This document shows, piece after piece, positions 1 through 8,467 of a stretch of DNA of 64,000 nt. Position 1 is the first letter of the stretch. Each line of letters opens with the position of its first letter. The stretch is from contig NZ_JAATJW010000003.1 of assembly GCF_011800755.1 (NCBI RefSeq), forward strand, positions 1 to 64,000, written 5' to 3'. The notes below the pieces were generated by a model, which had not been told where the DNA came from, did no database searches, and saw only the letters and a list, made by a program, of their open reading frames with translations. The position numbers were made by a program, and so were the translations under genes. The DNA is from Listeria valentina. GTDB lineage: Bacteria > Bacillota > Bacilli > Lactobacillales > Listeriaceae.

Positions 1-28
1 GTTTATATTGATTTATCTGTTAATTAGG

Positions 29-57
29 TTGATTTTATGATAAGGCACCATTATAAT
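29..57 (+). promoter_or_regulatory. sigmaA promoter of the ABC transporter pair
   Basis: A -35 TTGATT (29-34) is followed after 17 bp by a perfect -10 TATAAT (52-57). The ATG at 97 lies about 33 bp below the expected start of transcription, behind AGAGGTG. The two ABC genes therefore look like an independent transcript starting in the window. Confidence 0.75.
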
Positions 58-96
58 TAATAGCAATATAAATAAAACTTCAAGAGGTGTTCAACT

Positions 97-813
97 ATGA
101 TAACAATCGAAAATCTATCCGTAAAACTCGGGAAAAGCCTCATTTTAGATCACTTATCTCTCAAGATCAGTTCTGGCGAAATCATCGGACTCGTTGCTCC
201 AAACGGAACAGGGAAGACAACTCTTTTGCGTTCCATCTCCGGCTTGCAAAAAATAACATCAGGAAAAATTTCTCTCGACTCTCATGATATCAAGCAAGCT
301 GACACAAACTATTGTCGTTCCTTCTTCTACTTACAAAATGTTGATTTGCTTTATCCAGAACTAACTGTTATTGAACATTTGCGCTTTGTTAAGTACACTT
401 GGAAATCTGATCAGCAAATCGATCAAATATTAGATTTACTCCAAATGACAGCTTATCAGCATAAAAAAACATCTAAACTCTCACTTGGAATGAAACAACA
501 CCTTGTGATTGCAATGGCGATCACAAGTGGAGCGCCTAATATTTTAATGGATGAACCGTTTAACGGACTCGATCCTACAAGTGTACATATTGTGACTAGA
601 GCTATTCATTCACTTGCGCAAGCTGGCAAAGCCTTTCTTTTCTCCTCCCATATGTTAAATCACATTGACCAAACTTGTAGCAAAGTATTTTTTCTCCAGA
701 ATAAAAAAATCGAATATATTCTAAATTTTGCTGAAACTCCAAGTGAAAAATCAGAAGAGATTTATCACAACTTATATGAAAGGAATGACATCTTTGAATC
801 TACTACATTTTGA
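97..813 (+). CDS. ABC transporter ATP-binding protein
   Basis: This is a 238-residue ATPase that would power an ABC-2 type exporter with the permease encoded just downstream. The Walker A motif APNGTGKTT is at about residues 34-42, the signature LSLGM at 128-132 and Walker B NILMDEP at 148-154. SD AGAGGTG lies 6 bp before the ATG. The gene overlaps the next by about 20 bp, so the two are translationally linked. The pair converges on a secreted peptide gene with its small membrane-protein partner, which raises the inference that the transporter gives immunity or export for that peptide; nothing in the ATPase itself proves the substrate. Confidence 0.85.
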   Translation: MITIENLSVKLGKSLILDHLSLKISSGEIIGLVAPNGTGKTTLLRSISGLQKITSGKISLDSHDIKQADTNYCRSFFYLQNVDLLYPELTVIEHLRFVKYTWKSDQQIDQILDLLQMTAYQHKKTSKLSLGMKQHLVIAMAITSGAPNILMDEPFNGLDPTSVHIVTRAIHSLAQAGKAFLFSSHMLNHIDQTCSKVFFLQNKKIEYILNFAETPSEKSEEIYHNLYERNDIFESTTF

Positions 814-1927
814 AACCTTAAAATTCTTGCGTAAGAAAAAGACACTCGTTCTACTACTTCTTGCTATTTCACTTCCTATTCTTAATTATATATTGAGCGG
901 CCTCTTTGATACTCATGAAACAGAACGTGCGGATTTTGCTATTCAAGCATCTGAAGCAGAAAATTCAGCCCAACAAATTGAGGATATCTCACAAAATGAG
1001 CCTGCTGCAAAGCAAGCGGCAAAACAAACTAAAGAAGAAGCTACAATACTTGAACAGCTTGTTTCTGATGTTTCTAGTAATGACTGGGCTACTTTTTTAA
1101 AACATCAAATCGCATACGACCAGTTGCAACTTAAAGGAATCGAAGAAGGGAGCATACCTTTGGATGCCGAGGAACTTTCTCGTATTCACAAACAAATAAA
1201 ACTCAATACTTACTTAGAAAAGTACCATTTAGAACCAGAAATTAGTGGCGCTGATCGCTATGGAATCAATTACGCACAGCAATTTCTGTCGATAACAACT
1301 CCCTTTCTAATATTTGTCTTAGTCCTTTTCGCTGTTATTGATATTCTAAACAATGAAAAAAAATTAAAAACACGCGATTTCATGAATATGGTTCCAACTA
1401 GTAAAAACAAGTTGATTCAAATCAAACTTTTGCTAAATGCTTCCTTTGCGTTTTTTCTTGTCATCGTAACGGCTATTACTAGTTTTCTCACTGGATTAAT
1501 CGGGAAAGGTTTGGGTACATTTCGCTATCCTGTATTATTTCACAATCCCGCCACTGATCAAATTCACATTGATACCATCGGCGCGTGGCTCTTAAAATAT
1601 TTCGGCTTAGCATTGTTATTCATTTTACTGATCACGCTCACTGCTATTTTAATTAGTAAAATTTCCACGGGTGACGTTGTGAATGCCATGATCCTTCTAG
1701 CCATTTTGTTCCTGCCATCAGCGCTTGGTAAATACAACAACGGATTCGATAAAATTATGCCTTTCCTACCGTCTTCCTATCTCAATATCCCGAGTCTCCT
1801 TTCCGGAGAAGCTCTCTCGCAGAATGCTCAGTTAACCTTTACAAACGCCATTTGGTCATGCAGTGCATTTATTATTTTACTTTACATCGTTATCTTCGTT
1901 ATAACTAGGAGTCAGAAAAAAATCTAA
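794..1927 (+). CDS. ABC-2 type permease
   Basis: This is a membrane partner of the preceding ATPase, about 377 residues. One hydrophobic helix near the N terminus is followed by a long hydrophilic, probably extracellular segment (about 115 residues, rich in Gln, Glu and Lys), then five or so membrane segments in the C-terminal half. That layout is common in ABC-2 permeases that move peptides or give bacteriocin resistance. I prefer the TTG at 794 because AAAGGA (779-784) stands 9 bp before it. An ATG at 785 directly abuts that SD, and longer frames reach back to 728 with no SD. The substrate is unknown. Confidence 0.75.
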   Translation: MNLLHFETLKFLRKKKTLVLLLLAISLPILNYILSGLFDTHETERADFAIQASEAENSAQQIEDISQNEPAAKQAAKQTKEEATILEQLVSDVSSNDWATFLKHQIAYDQLQLKGIEEGSIPLDAEELSRIHKQIKLNTYLEKYHLEPEISGADRYGINYAQQFLSITTPFLIFVLVLFAVIDILNNEKKLKTRDFMNMVPTSKNKLIQIKLLLNASFAFFLVIVTAITSFLTGLIGKGLGTFRYPVLFHNPATDQIHIDTIGAWLLKYFGLALLFILLITLTAILISKISTGDVVNAMILLAILFLPSALGKYNNGFDKIMPFLPSSYLNIPSLLSGEALSQNAQLTFTNAIWSCSAFIILLYIVIFVITRSQKKI

Positions 1928-1947
1928 TCAATATATAGGCTACAAAA

Positions 1948-1990
1948 AGCCAATCCCTATTTTTCGATTAGAGATTGGCTTACTTTTCTT
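1948..1990. terminator. bidirectional terminator between convergent units
   Basis: AGCCAATC (1948-1955) pairs with GATTGGCT (1973-1980). The plus strand continues TACTTTTCTT. The minus strand continues TTTTTG after the stem. It can end both the ABC transporter transcript and the convergent peptide unit. Confidence 0.7.
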
Positions 1991-2012
1991 AACGTTAAAG
2001 TGACAGGCAAAT

Positions 2013-2168
2013 TTATTTACGCCTTACTAAATTTATCAAATTCATTAAAAAGAACATACAACATAAAATCATGAATAAGCCGTATACATAATGCTGACTC
2101 AAAAAATTTATTAAAGACAGAATGAGTAAAAGAAAAGCGCCTAGAACATTTAAAATGATGTTTATCAT
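2013..2168 (-). CDS. 51-residue membrane protein, possible immunity protein
   Basis: This short gene encodes 51 residues starting MINIILNVLG and ending NLVRRK. It has two hydrophobic segments (about residues 4-23 and 29-47) separated by SQHYVYG, and a positively charged tail. Its ATG overlaps the TGA of the upstream secreted-peptide gene as ATGA, the classic signature of translational coupling. The bidirectional terminator follows after about 20 bp. Small two-helix membrane proteins coupled to a secreted toxic peptide are often immunity proteins. That function is inferred from context only; I recognise no family. The coupling and the uninterrupted hydrophobic frame are the evidence that it is a real gene. 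Confidence 0.65.
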   Translation of the reverse strand: MINIILNVLGAFLLLILSLINFLSQHYVYGLFMILCCMFFLMNLINLVRRK

Positions 2169-2491
2169 GGCAACAACGCCCAAACTACACCTTGTGCTAT
2201 ATACCCCTTACCTAACTTTTTAGCTAGTTTAGTCAATAAAGAAACTACTTTTCTTTCCTGTACTTTCGATGAGGGAGTTTCTTGATAATCAGTACTTATA
2301 CCCGTTTCTTTTCTCACTTCTTTTAAAATAGTTTCAATTTGTTTCCTTTCGTATTTATTATTTTCACCTATGTCCAATTTAATATACGTATTTTCATACT
2401 CAGTAGCATATGCTCTTATACTTGGCGTGATTATTGACAACCCCATTGTTAGAGCAAGCGCCGCACAACAAAACTTTAAGCTATTTTTCAT
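2165..2491 (-). CDS. small secreted cationic peptide, bacteriocin-like
   Basis: This gene encodes 108 residues with a clear Sec signal peptide: MKNSLK, a hydrophobic core and a cleavage site near IRAYA-TE, about residue 29. The mature part of about 79 residues has a charged middle, and a C-terminal stretch of about 26 residues carries an amphipathic Lys/Leu run (LLTKLAKKLGKGY) ending GVVWALLP. I chose the ATG at 2491 because AGAGGA stands 6 bp before it and the signal peptide begins there; the frame is open further upstream. I recognise no named family. A helical Lys/Leu tail, the coupled small membrane protein and the convergent ABC transporter suggest an antimicrobial or cannibalism-type peptide. 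It could instead be a secreted signal or stress peptide. Confidence 0.6.
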   Translation of the reverse strand: MKNSLKFCCAALALTMGLSIITPSIRAYATEYENTYIKLDIGENNKYERKQIETILKEVRKETGISTDYQETPSSKVQERKVVSLLTKLAKKLGKGYIAQGVVWALLP

Positions 2492-2523
2492 ATGATGTCC
2501 TCTTTTCATTGTTTTAGGAGCTG

Positions 2524-2593
2524 AGTATAACATAAAAATCTTCCGTAGAACCAAAAATATAATGAAATGTCTACTTTGGGTCTTAAATGACTA
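2524..2593 (-). promoter_or_regulatory. promoter with direct repeats before the secreted peptide gene
   Basis: On the minus strand a -10 TATACT (2524-2529) has no good -35. Further upstream the 11-mers TAGACATTTCA (2563-2573) and TAGTCATTTAA (2583-2593) form a direct repeat with 20-bp period, ending about 10 bp before the expected -35 position. A weak -35 plus two-turn direct repeats is typical of promoters that need a response-regulator activator. The binding protein is unknown. Confidence 0.45.
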
Positions 2594-2680
2594 AAAATTG
2601 GTCTTCTTTCCCTTTTCCAGTACCACTTATAGAATTATATTCAACACTAGTTCTCACATCTTTTAAATCCATGAAACACA

Positions 2681-2711
2681 AAAACCCCTTCTTGCAAAAA
2701 CAAGAAGAGGC
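2681..2711 (-). terminator. terminator of rplM-rpsI
   Basis: On the minus strand CCTCTTCTTG pairs with CAAGAAGGGG around a short loop and runs into TTTTTGTGTTT, 15 bp after the rpsI stop codon. Confidence 0.8.
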
Positions 2712-2725
2712 TTGAATTGTAAATA

Positions 2726-3118
2726 TTAACGTTTCGAGAACTGAGGAGCACGACGAGCAGCTTTAAGACCGTATTTCTTACGTTCTTTCATACGAGAATC
2801 ACGAGTAAGAAGACCAGCTGATTTAAGAGCTGAACGGTATTCAGGTGCTACTTGAAGAAGTGCACGTGCAACGCCGTGACGGATTGCACCAGCTTGTCCA
2901 GTGTATCCACCGCCATGTACGTTTACAAGTACGTCATAGCTTCCTAGAGTTTCAGTTGCAACTAGTGGTTGCTTGATTACTTCACGTAATGCTGCGAATG
3001 GGATGTAATCTTCCCAGTCACGATTATTGATAACAACTTTGCCGTCGCCCGGTACTAAACGTACACGTGCTACTGAGCTTTTACGACGACCAGTTCCGTA
3101 ATATTGTACTTCTGCCAC
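2726..3118 (-). CDS. rpsI: 30S ribosomal protein S9
   Basis: This encodes S9 of the small subunit, 130 residues, the usual length. The N terminus carries [14 protein letters not shown]. The C terminus ends in the basic tail RRAPQFSKR, which reaches the decoding P site in the ribosome. It is the second gene of the rplM-rpsI unit, 21 bp after rplM, and ends at a strong terminator. It is transcribed from the rplM promoter. Confidence 0.98.
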   Translation of the reverse strand: MAEVQYYGTGRRKSSVARVRLVPGDGKVVINNRDWEDYIPFAALREVIKQPLVATETLGSYDVLVNVHGGGYTGQAGAIRHGVARALLQVAPEYRSALKSAGLLTRDSRMKERKKYGLKAARRAPQFSKR

Positions 3119-3139
3119 TATTATTTCCCTCCTTTAATA

Positions 3140-3577
3140 TTAACCGCGTAGTTCGTATACTTCTGGTTTTTGTGCTGCATGTTCATGCACATCGCCTGCG
3201 TATACGTGTAATTTTTTGAATTGTTGACGTCCTAGAGAAGTCTTTGGAAGCATTCCTTTTACAGATAGCTCAATCAATTTCTCAGGATAGTTCGCACGCA
3301 TTTCACCTGCTGTACGAGATTTCAAACCGCCTGGATATTGCGAGTGACGGTAATAAATTTTATCCGTTGCTTTTTTACCAGTAAGACCTACCTTACCTGC
3401 ATTAATTACAATTACAAAATCTCCAGTATCAATGTGTGGAGTAAATTGCGGTTTATTTTTGCCACGAAGAATACTTGCTACTTCGCTCGACAAACGACCT
3501 AGAGAAACATCAGTAGCGTCGATCACGTACCATTTACGTTCTACTTCGCCTTGTTTCGCCATATAAGTTGTACGCAT
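3140..3577 (-). CDS. rplM: 50S ribosomal protein L13
   Basis: This encodes L13, 145 residues, an early assembly protein of the large subunit. The family core is clear: [16 protein letters not shown] near the N terminus, then [11 protein letters not shown] and [11 protein letters not shown]. The ATG at 3577 follows TAGGAGGGTAACTC. It has its own promoter and a leader of about 130 nt that is a candidate L13 autoregulatory leader. rpsI follows in the same transcript. Confidence 0.98.
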   Translation of the reverse strand: MRTTYMAKQGEVERKWYVIDATDVSLGRLSSEVASILRGKNKPQFTPHIDTGDFVIVINAGKVGLTGKKATDKIYYRHSQYPGGLKSRTAGEMRANYPEKLIELSVKGMLPKTSLGRQQFKKLHVYAGDVHEHAAQKPEVYELRG

Positions 3578-3706
3578 GAGTTACCCTCCTAATAAATTAA
3601 AAATTGCGCCCGGAACCGTTCCTTGTTCCGAAACATCTTTATCTTACTTCTATTGTTTTTTCAACACAACAACCTTCCGGGGCTTATTGTGGGGTAAACA
3701 ATACCA
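3578..3706 (-). promoter_or_regulatory. leader of rplM-rpsI, candidate L13 leader
   Basis: About 130 nt separate the predicted transcription start from the rplM ATG. The leader contains CGGAAC and GTTCCG as a hairpin and a second GC-rich element upstream (CCCCGGAAGG). Bacillales carry a structured L13 leader here, thought to bind L13 and repress the operon. I did not fold the sequence, so the match to that family is an inference. Confidence 0.45.
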
Positions 3707-3712
3707 TAGTCC

Positions 3713-3741
3713 ATAATACAATTTCTGTCCTTAAAAGTCAA
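3713..3741 (-). promoter_or_regulatory. sigmaA promoter of rplM-rpsI
   Basis: On the minus strand -35 TTGACT (3736-3741), 17 bp, then -10 TATTAT (3713-3718). It lies in the truA-rplM gap, so L13/S9 are made independently of the upstream ECF-truA operon. Confidence 0.8.
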
Positions 3742-3799
3742 TGAATTTCAGGAAAAAAGTCGGATGGGGAAAGAAATTAAACTCCGCTTTCGCAGTACG

Positions 3800-4558
3800 C
3801 TATTTTCCGAATTCATCATAAAACACGTTCATCAAATACAAACCTTCTGGAGGTGCCGTTTTACTCCGCAATGCTTCTCTGTTTTTAGCATCCAAGGCTT
3901 TTTTTAGATCCTCTAGCGAAAGCTTTCCTTGTCCAACATCCAATAACGCGCCAGTCAGAATCCGCACCATGTTATACAAAAACCCATCACCACGATAGGT
4001 AATCGCAAAAAGTTCGTCATTCACTTGCTCCATTTTGATCTGATAAAGCGTTCGAACCTTATTCTCCATCTCTGTTCTCGCACTACAAAATGTCGTGAAA
4101 TCATGCTCGCCAATCAAAATTGCGACTGCTTCTTCCATCTTCTGAAGATCAATCGGATAAGGAAAATGCCAAGCAAAGTGGCGCATAAACGGATCAAACA
4201 GTTTCCCGCACTGAATCAGGTAGCGATATTCCTTCCCAGTCGTATCAAAACGAGCATGAAAATCCGAACCTACAGCTTCAACCGACCGAAAACTAATATC
4301 CCGAGGCGTCCTCGTTTCAAGCGCCATCCGAAAAGAATCCCCAGGAATTTCAAGCGGAGAATCAAAGTGAATGACTTGTCCTTTCGCATGAACGCCAGCA
4401 TCCGTGCGTCCTGAAGCCGTTACTCGAATGAAATCCCCTTTGTGCATTTTTTGAAGGGCTTGTTCAATTTCGCTTTGCACTGTCCGCTTTCCCGGCTGAA
4501 CTTGATAGCCAAAAAAGCCGCTTCCATCATAAGCAATAATCGCTTTATAGCGTGTCAT
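3800..4558 (-). CDS. truA: tRNA pseudouridine synthase A
   Basis: The product converts uridines 38-40 in the tRNA anticodon arm to pseudouridine. It has 252 residues, the normal length. The catalytic-Asp motif RTDAGVHA is present ([16 protein letters not shown], about residues 47-62), as are the N-terminal [13 protein letters not shown] and the later [11 protein letters not shown]. The ATG follows TAGGAGGAAA at a slightly long 11-bp spacing. It is the last gene of ecfA1-ecfA2-ecfT-truA, 15 bp after ecfT, an order conserved in Firmicutes. Confidence 0.96.
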   Translation of the reverse strand: MTRYKAIIAYDGSGFFGYQVQPGKRTVQSEIEQALQKMHKGDFIRVTASGRTDAGVHAKGQVIHFDSPLEIPGDSFRMALETRTPRDISFRSVEAVGSDFHARFDTTGKEYRYLIQCGKLFDPFMRHFAWHFPYPIDLQKMEEAVAILIGEHDFTTFCSARTEMENKVRTLYQIKMEQVNDELFAITYRGDGFLYNMVRILTGALLDVGQGKLSLEDLKKALDAKNREALRSKTAPPEGLYLMNVFYDEFGK

Positions 4559-4573
4559 GAAATATTTTTCCTC

Positions 4574-5371
4574 CTAATTCCTAAAGAACCATAAAAGTCC
4601 AGTTAAGATGACTAGCGATGCCAATAAAAGTGTATCTCGCAAGCGCCATTTTAACAATCTGAATTTTGTTCGCCCCTGACCACCACGATAGCCTCTTGCT
4701 TCCATCGCAATCGCCAAATCTTCCGCACGCTTAAACGCACTGATGAAAAGCGGAATCAAAAGCGGAACAATCGCCTTAATTCGTTCCATAATCTTGCCGC
4801 TTGTAAAATCCACGCCTCGTGCCTTTTGCGCCTTCAAGATCTTCTCTGTCTCGTCCATAAGCGTTGGAATAAATCGAAGTGAAATGCTCAGCATAAGCGC
4901 CAGCTCGTGAACTGGCAAACGTAAAACACGAAATGGCATCAGAATTTTTTCAAGTCCATCCGTTAGTTCAATTGGACTTGTCGTAAGTGTCAATAGCGTC
5001 GTCATAAAGACAATCAATACAAAGCGGCAAAAGATTTTGATCCCGTTTAGAAGGCCTAACGTCGTAATTTTGATCGGGCCAAGCGCAAGTAATGTTTCTC
5101 CACCTTGTGTGAAAAAAACTTGCAACAATAGTGTAAGTAAAATCAAAACCATAATTGGCTGGAGCCCCTTCACAAAAAACATGAAAGGAACTTTGGAGCT
5201 AAAAACTAAATAAAGAACATAAACAAATAAGAGCAAATAAGTTAGCCAATTGTTCGCTAAAAAGACAATGACAATGAAATACATGACCGCTGTAATCTTT
5301 GCTCGCGGATCAATCGAGTGGAGCCACGAATTCCCTGGAATATAGCGCCCCAAAATCATTTTATCCATCAT
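4574..5371 (-). CDS. ecfT: ECF transporter transmembrane protein EcfT
   Basis: This is the shared membrane scaffold of group II energy-coupling-factor importers, which take up vitamins such as riboflavin, folate and biotin together with separate S components. It has 265 residues: N-terminal GRYIPGNSWLHSIDPR, several hydrophobic helices, and two cytoplasmic Ala-Arg-Gly motifs, KAQKARGVDF and AMEARGYRGG, that contact the EcfA ATPases. The ATG overlaps the ecfA2 stop as ATGA. The operon has no S component, as expected for the shared module. A paralogue lies at 23075-23875. Confidence 0.95.
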   Translation of the reverse strand: MMDKMILGRYIPGNSWLHSIDPRAKITAVMYFIVIVFLANNWLTYLLLFVYVLYLVFSSKVPFMFFVKGLQPIMVLILLTLLLQVFFTQGGETLLALGPIKITTLGLLNGIKIFCRFVLIVFMTTLLTLTTSPIELTDGLEKILMPFRVLRLPVHELALMLSISLRFIPTLMDETEKILKAQKARGVDFTSGKIMERIKAIVPLLIPLFISAFKRAEDLAIAMEARGYRGGQGRTKFRLLKWRLRDTLLLASLVILTGLLWFFRN

Positions 5372-6240
5372 AGTGGGTTCCTGCCTTCAGGTAAAAAGGG
5401 TATCATCTCTTCCAAAAGTTCATCCATATTCAAACAAACTTTAGAGAAAGATACCGAAAATTTCTTCTCGAAATCGCGTTGAAAGCGAACAACCTCAGGA
5501 ACGAGCAATCCAAGCTCCGACAGGCGTTCAGATTCTCGAAAAATCTCGCGAGGAGTTCCGATTTGGTCTACTGTTCCTTCTTTCATCAAAACGATTTTTT
5601 CAGCATATTGAGCCGCATCTTCCATGCTATGTGTCACAAGGACTGTGGTTAAGTTTTTCCGTTCATGCAGCTCGTAAAACATTTCCATGATTTCTTTGCG
5701 TCCACTTGGATCAAGTCCCGCTGTAGGCTCATCTAAAACCAAAACTTCAGGCTCCATCGCAAGCACGCCTGCAATGGCCACGCGGCGCATCTGCCCACCT
5801 GAAAGTTCAAATGGAGAGCGTTCAAGAATGTCTTCTGTGAGTCCGACCTCGTGAATGGCTTCCCGGGCACGTTTTTCTACTTCTTCCAGTGGGACGCCGA
5901 AATTCAACGGGCCAAAACAAATATCTTTTTGTACCGTTTCTTCAAACAACTGCGCTTCTGGAAACTGAAAGACAATCCCCACTTTCTTGCGAATATTTTT
6001 CAATTTCTTTTGCTTCTCACCCGCTAGAATTTCCCGGTCGAATATCGTGATTTTACCTTCCGTCGGGAGCAAAAGTGCATTTAAGTGTTGCAAAAGCGTT
6101 GATTTCCCGGAGCCAGTGTGCCCGACGATCGCGGTGTAACTACCATCTTCAAACGAAACGGTCACATCTTCTAACGCGCGTTTTTCAAAAGGACTATTTT
6201 TTTGGTAACAAAAACCTAATTGTTCGAGTTTAATTGCCAT
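5368..6240 (-). CDS. ecfA2: ECF transporter ATPase EcfA2
   Basis: This is the second of two ATPases that power the ECF module, 290 residues. Walker A is GHTGSGKST, the Q-loop is [12 protein letters not shown], the signature LSGGQMRR and Walker [14 protein letters not shown]. The C-terminal extension seen in EcfA2 proteins is present. The gene overlaps the end of ecfA1 by 25 bp and its stop overlaps the ecfT start, so the three subunits are translationally coupled. The start at 6240 lacks a strong SD, consistent with coupling. Confidence 0.95.
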   Translation of the reverse strand: MAIKLEQLGFCYQKNSPFEKRALEDVTVSFEDGSYTAIVGHTGSGKSTLLQHLNALLLPTEGKITIFDREILAGEKQKKLKNIRKKVGIVFQFPEAQLFEETVQKDICFGPLNFGVPLEEVEKRAREAIHEVGLTEDILERSPFELSGGQMRRVAIAGVLAMEPEVLVLDEPTAGLDPSGRKEIMEMFYELHERKNLTTVLVTHSMEDAAQYAEKIVLMKEGTVDQIGTPREIFRESERLSELGLLVPEVVRFQRDFEKKFSVSFSKVCLNMDELLEEMIPFLPEGRNPL

Positions 6241-7055
6241 AATAATTCAAGCAGCGCTCCTTCCGAGAGAATCGGCTCATCTATTCGAATGCCGCGTTCC
6301 GAGAGTTTTTCTTCCAGTTCAACGATAAACGGCACACCAAGTCCAATTTGTTTCATCTCTTCCGGTGCTTTAAAAATATCCTGTGGCGTCCCTTCTTTAA
6401 ATCGTTTTCCTTCGTTCATTACAATTACACGATCCGCATAAAGTACTTCATCGAGATCATGCGTAATGGAAATAACGGTGATTTCTTCACGTTCACGTAA
6501 ATTGCGAATCGTCGCCATCACTTCTGCTCGCCCGCGCGGATCAAGCATTGAAGTTGCCTCATCCAAAATAATCACATCTGGTTGGAGAGCTAATACACCC
6601 GCTATCGCGACACGTTGTTTTTGACCACCAGAAAGCCTTGCTGGTTCGTGTAAAGCATAATCGGTCATACCTACTTCCTTGAGGGCATCTTCCACTCGCT
6701 TGACCATTTCTTCATGTGGCACACCATGATTTTCTAAGCCAAAAGCAACATCATCCTGAACAGTCGCCCCAACAAATTGATTATCTGGATTTTGGAAAAC
6801 CATGCCCACTTGCTTGCGAATTTCCCATATTGTTGTTTCACTTAAAGCAAAATGGCCAATCTTAATTAAGCCTTTTTCAGGAAACAGTAAGCCGTTCAAC
6901 AGTTTGGCAAGTGTCGATTTCCCTGAGCCGTTATGCCCAACAAGCGCAAGCCACTCTCCTTTTTCCACAGAAAAAGTGACATCTTCTACTGCAAAATTTT
7001 CTTCTTCTTCGTATTTATAAAAAACGTGCTCTAAACGCACAAAATCTTCAGACAA
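6216..7055 (-). CDS. ecfA1: ECF transporter ATPase EcfA1
   Basis: This is the first ATPase of the ECF module, 279 residues from the TTG at 7055. I prefer this start because GGGGTG (7062-7067) stands 6 bp before it and the product then begins [15 protein letters not shown] as in relatives. The frame is open to 7085 without a better SD. It contains Walker [11 protein letters not shown]-loop [11 protein letters not shown], signature LSGGQKQR and Walker [14 protein letters not shown]. It opens the ecfA1-ecfA2-ecfT-truA operon from the promoter at 7092-7120. Confidence 0.94.
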   Translation of the reverse strand: MSEDFVRLEHVFYKYEEEENFAVEDVTFSVEKGEWLALVGHNGSGKSTLAKLLNGLLFPEKGLIKIGHFALSETTIWEIRKQVGMVFQNPDNQFVGATVQDDVAFGLENHGVPHEEMVKRVEDALKEVGMTDYALHEPARLSGGQKQRVAIAGVLALQPDVIILDEATSMLDPRGRAEVMATIRNLREREEITVISITHDLDEVLYADRVIVMNEGKRFKEGTPQDIFKAPEEMKQIGLGVPFIVELEEKLSERGIRIDEPILSEGALLELLWQLNSNN

Positions 7056-7091
7056 GCCTCGCACCCCATTTCGAATGGTTAACACCTATTT

Positions 7092-7120
7092 ATTATAGTA
7101 TAAAGCGAATTCTTAAGCAA
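7092..7120 (-). promoter_or_regulatory. sigmaA promoter of ecfA1-ecfA2-ecfT-truA
   Basis: On the minus strand -35 TTGCTT (7115-7120), 17 bp, -10 TATAAT (7092-7097). It sits in the short divergent gap with the mgtC-like gene. Confidence 0.75.
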
Positions 7121-7175
7121 AGCTTGTTTTTTTCTTTTGAAAAAAGGGAAAAGGAGGGGGATGAGGAGTGATTTT

Positions 7176-7838
7176 ATGTGGCTTGAATTTTTATTACGCT
7201 TATCTGTCGCAGGAATTTTAGGAGGTATCATCGGGCTCGATCGTGAACTTCGGGCTAAAGAAGCTGGCTTCAGGACGCACTTTCTAGTTTCACTAGGCAG
7301 CGCTCTAATCATGATTGTTTCACAATATGGTTTCTTTGGTGTGACGGGGCATTCGAATGTTTCATTTGACCCCAGTCGGGTTGCCGCTCAAGTAGTAAGT
7401 GGCATAGGGTTTATTGGTGCCGGAACTATTATCATCCAAAAGCAATTTGTTCGCGGATTAACAACCGCTGCTGGTCTTTGGGCAACATCAGGCATTGGAC
7501 TCGCTACAGGAGCTGGGCTTTATGCACTTGGTGTCGGTGCAACGGTCCTCACACTAATTGGACTCGAAGCACTCAGCCTCTTTAGCAAATCAGTTGGTTT
7601 CCATACAGTTTTACTTGTTTATTCAACAAATGATAAAAGCAACCTTGCATCCATCACGAACTATCTTCACGAGCATGACTATATGATCTCTACATATGAG
7701 ACGAAGCGTGAGCCGTTCGGTGATATAGACGCTTACCAAGTAACCATGCAAATTAAATCAAGATCCATTCAAGAAGAAAGAGAGATCTTTCAATATATCC
7801 AAAATCTGCCCCATGTCACAATTGAAAGGATGGAATAA
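7176..7838 (+). CDS. MgtC/SapB family membrane protein
   Basis: This membrane protein has about 220 residues. Its N-terminal half has the MgtC/SapB pattern: GGIIGLDRELRAKEAGFRTH, FLVSLGSALIMIVS, then GIGFIGAGTIIIQ and GLTTAAGLWATSGIGLATG. Four or five membrane segments are followed by a soluble C-terminal domain of about 75 residues resembling an ACT-like fold. MgtC proteins aid growth at low magnesium and inside macrophages; the exact role here is unknown. I prefer the ATG at 7176 (GAGGAG, 7-bp spacing). An ATG at 7161 sits only 3-4 bp after AAGGAGG. The gene is alone, divergent from ecfA1. Confidence 0.88.
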   Translation: MWLEFLLRLSVAGILGGIIGLDRELRAKEAGFRTHFLVSLGSALIMIVSQYGFFGVTGHSNVSFDPSRVAAQVVSGIGFIGAGTIIIQKQFVRGLTTAAGLWATSGIGLATGAGLYALGVGATVLTLIGLEALSLFSKSVGFHTVLLVYSTNDKSNLASITNYLHEHDYMISTYETKREPFGDIDAYQVTMQIKSRSIQEEREIFQYIQNLPHVTIERME

Positions 7839-7845
7839 AAACAAA

Positions 7846-7888
7846 GAGCCTCGAGGAACTATTTAAACAGTTCCTCGAGGCTCTTTTG
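7846..7888 (+). terminator. terminator of the mgtC-like gene
   Basis: A perfect 15-bp stem, GAGCCTCGAGGAACT (7846-7860) with its complement at 7869-7883, is followed by TTTTG. Confidence 0.9.
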
Positions 7889-7891
7889 TAT

Positions 7892-7922
7892 AAAAAAACT
7901 CAAAGTAGATATACACTTTGAG
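7892..7922 (-). terminator. second tandem terminator of the rplQ end
   Basis: On the minus strand CTCAAAGT and ACTTTGAG form an 8-bp stem followed by TTTTTTTATAC. It backs up the terminator at 7935-7972. Confidence 0.75.
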
Positions 7923-7934
7923 CGAATCGAAAAC

Positions 7935-7972
7935 AAAAAAAGCCTGCGCTCCCCACGAGAAAACTCGCAGGG
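7935..7972 (-). terminator. first terminator after rplQ
   Basis: On the minus strand CCTGCG ... CGCAGG closes a hairpin followed by CTTTTTTTG. With the next hairpin it ends the long ribosomal operon just before the convergent mgtC-like gene. Confidence 0.75.
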
Positions 7973-8044
7973 AACACACAGAGCTAGACAAGACAAAGAA
8001 TGTTGCTTTCGCTTATCATCACACTCTACTTGCTTTAAAGTTCA

Positions 8045-8443
8045 TTATTTAACTAGTTCAATGATAACCATTGGCGCTCCGTCACCACGACGAGGACCTT
8101 TTTTATAGATACGAGTGTATCCACCTTGACGTTCTGCATAACGTGGTGCAACATCGTCAAATAGTTTTTGAAGTGCATAAACAGCTTGGTTTTTCTTACC
8201 GCCGTCTTTTGCATCAACTTGTTTAACACTAGCTACTTCATGACGGATGTATGCCGCAGCCTGACGACGAGCGTGCAAGTCACCTTTTTTACCAGAAGTA
8301 ATAAGACGCTCTACAACTTTACGAACTTCTTTAGCGCGTGTTTCAGTTGTTTCGACACGTTCATGAACGATTAAATCCGTTGCAAGATCACGAAGTAATG
8401 CTTTACGTTGCGAACTTGTACGACCTAATTTTCTGTAACCCAT
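8045..8443 (-). CDS. rplQ: 50S ribosomal protein L17
   Basis: This encodes L17, 132 residues. The family opening [25 protein letters not shown] is intact, as is the C terminus [16 protein letters not shown]. It is the last gene of the alpha operon, 24 bp after rpoA, and tandem terminators follow. Confidence 0.97.
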   Translation of the reverse strand: MGYRKLGRTSSQRKALLRDLATDLIVHERVETTETRAKEVRKVVERLITSGKKGDLHARRQAAAYIRHEVASVKQVDAKDGGKKNQAVYALQKLFDDVAPRYAERQGGYTRIYKKGPRRGDGAPMVIIELVK

Positions 8444-8467
8444 GGAATTCCCTCCTTACATTTCTAA

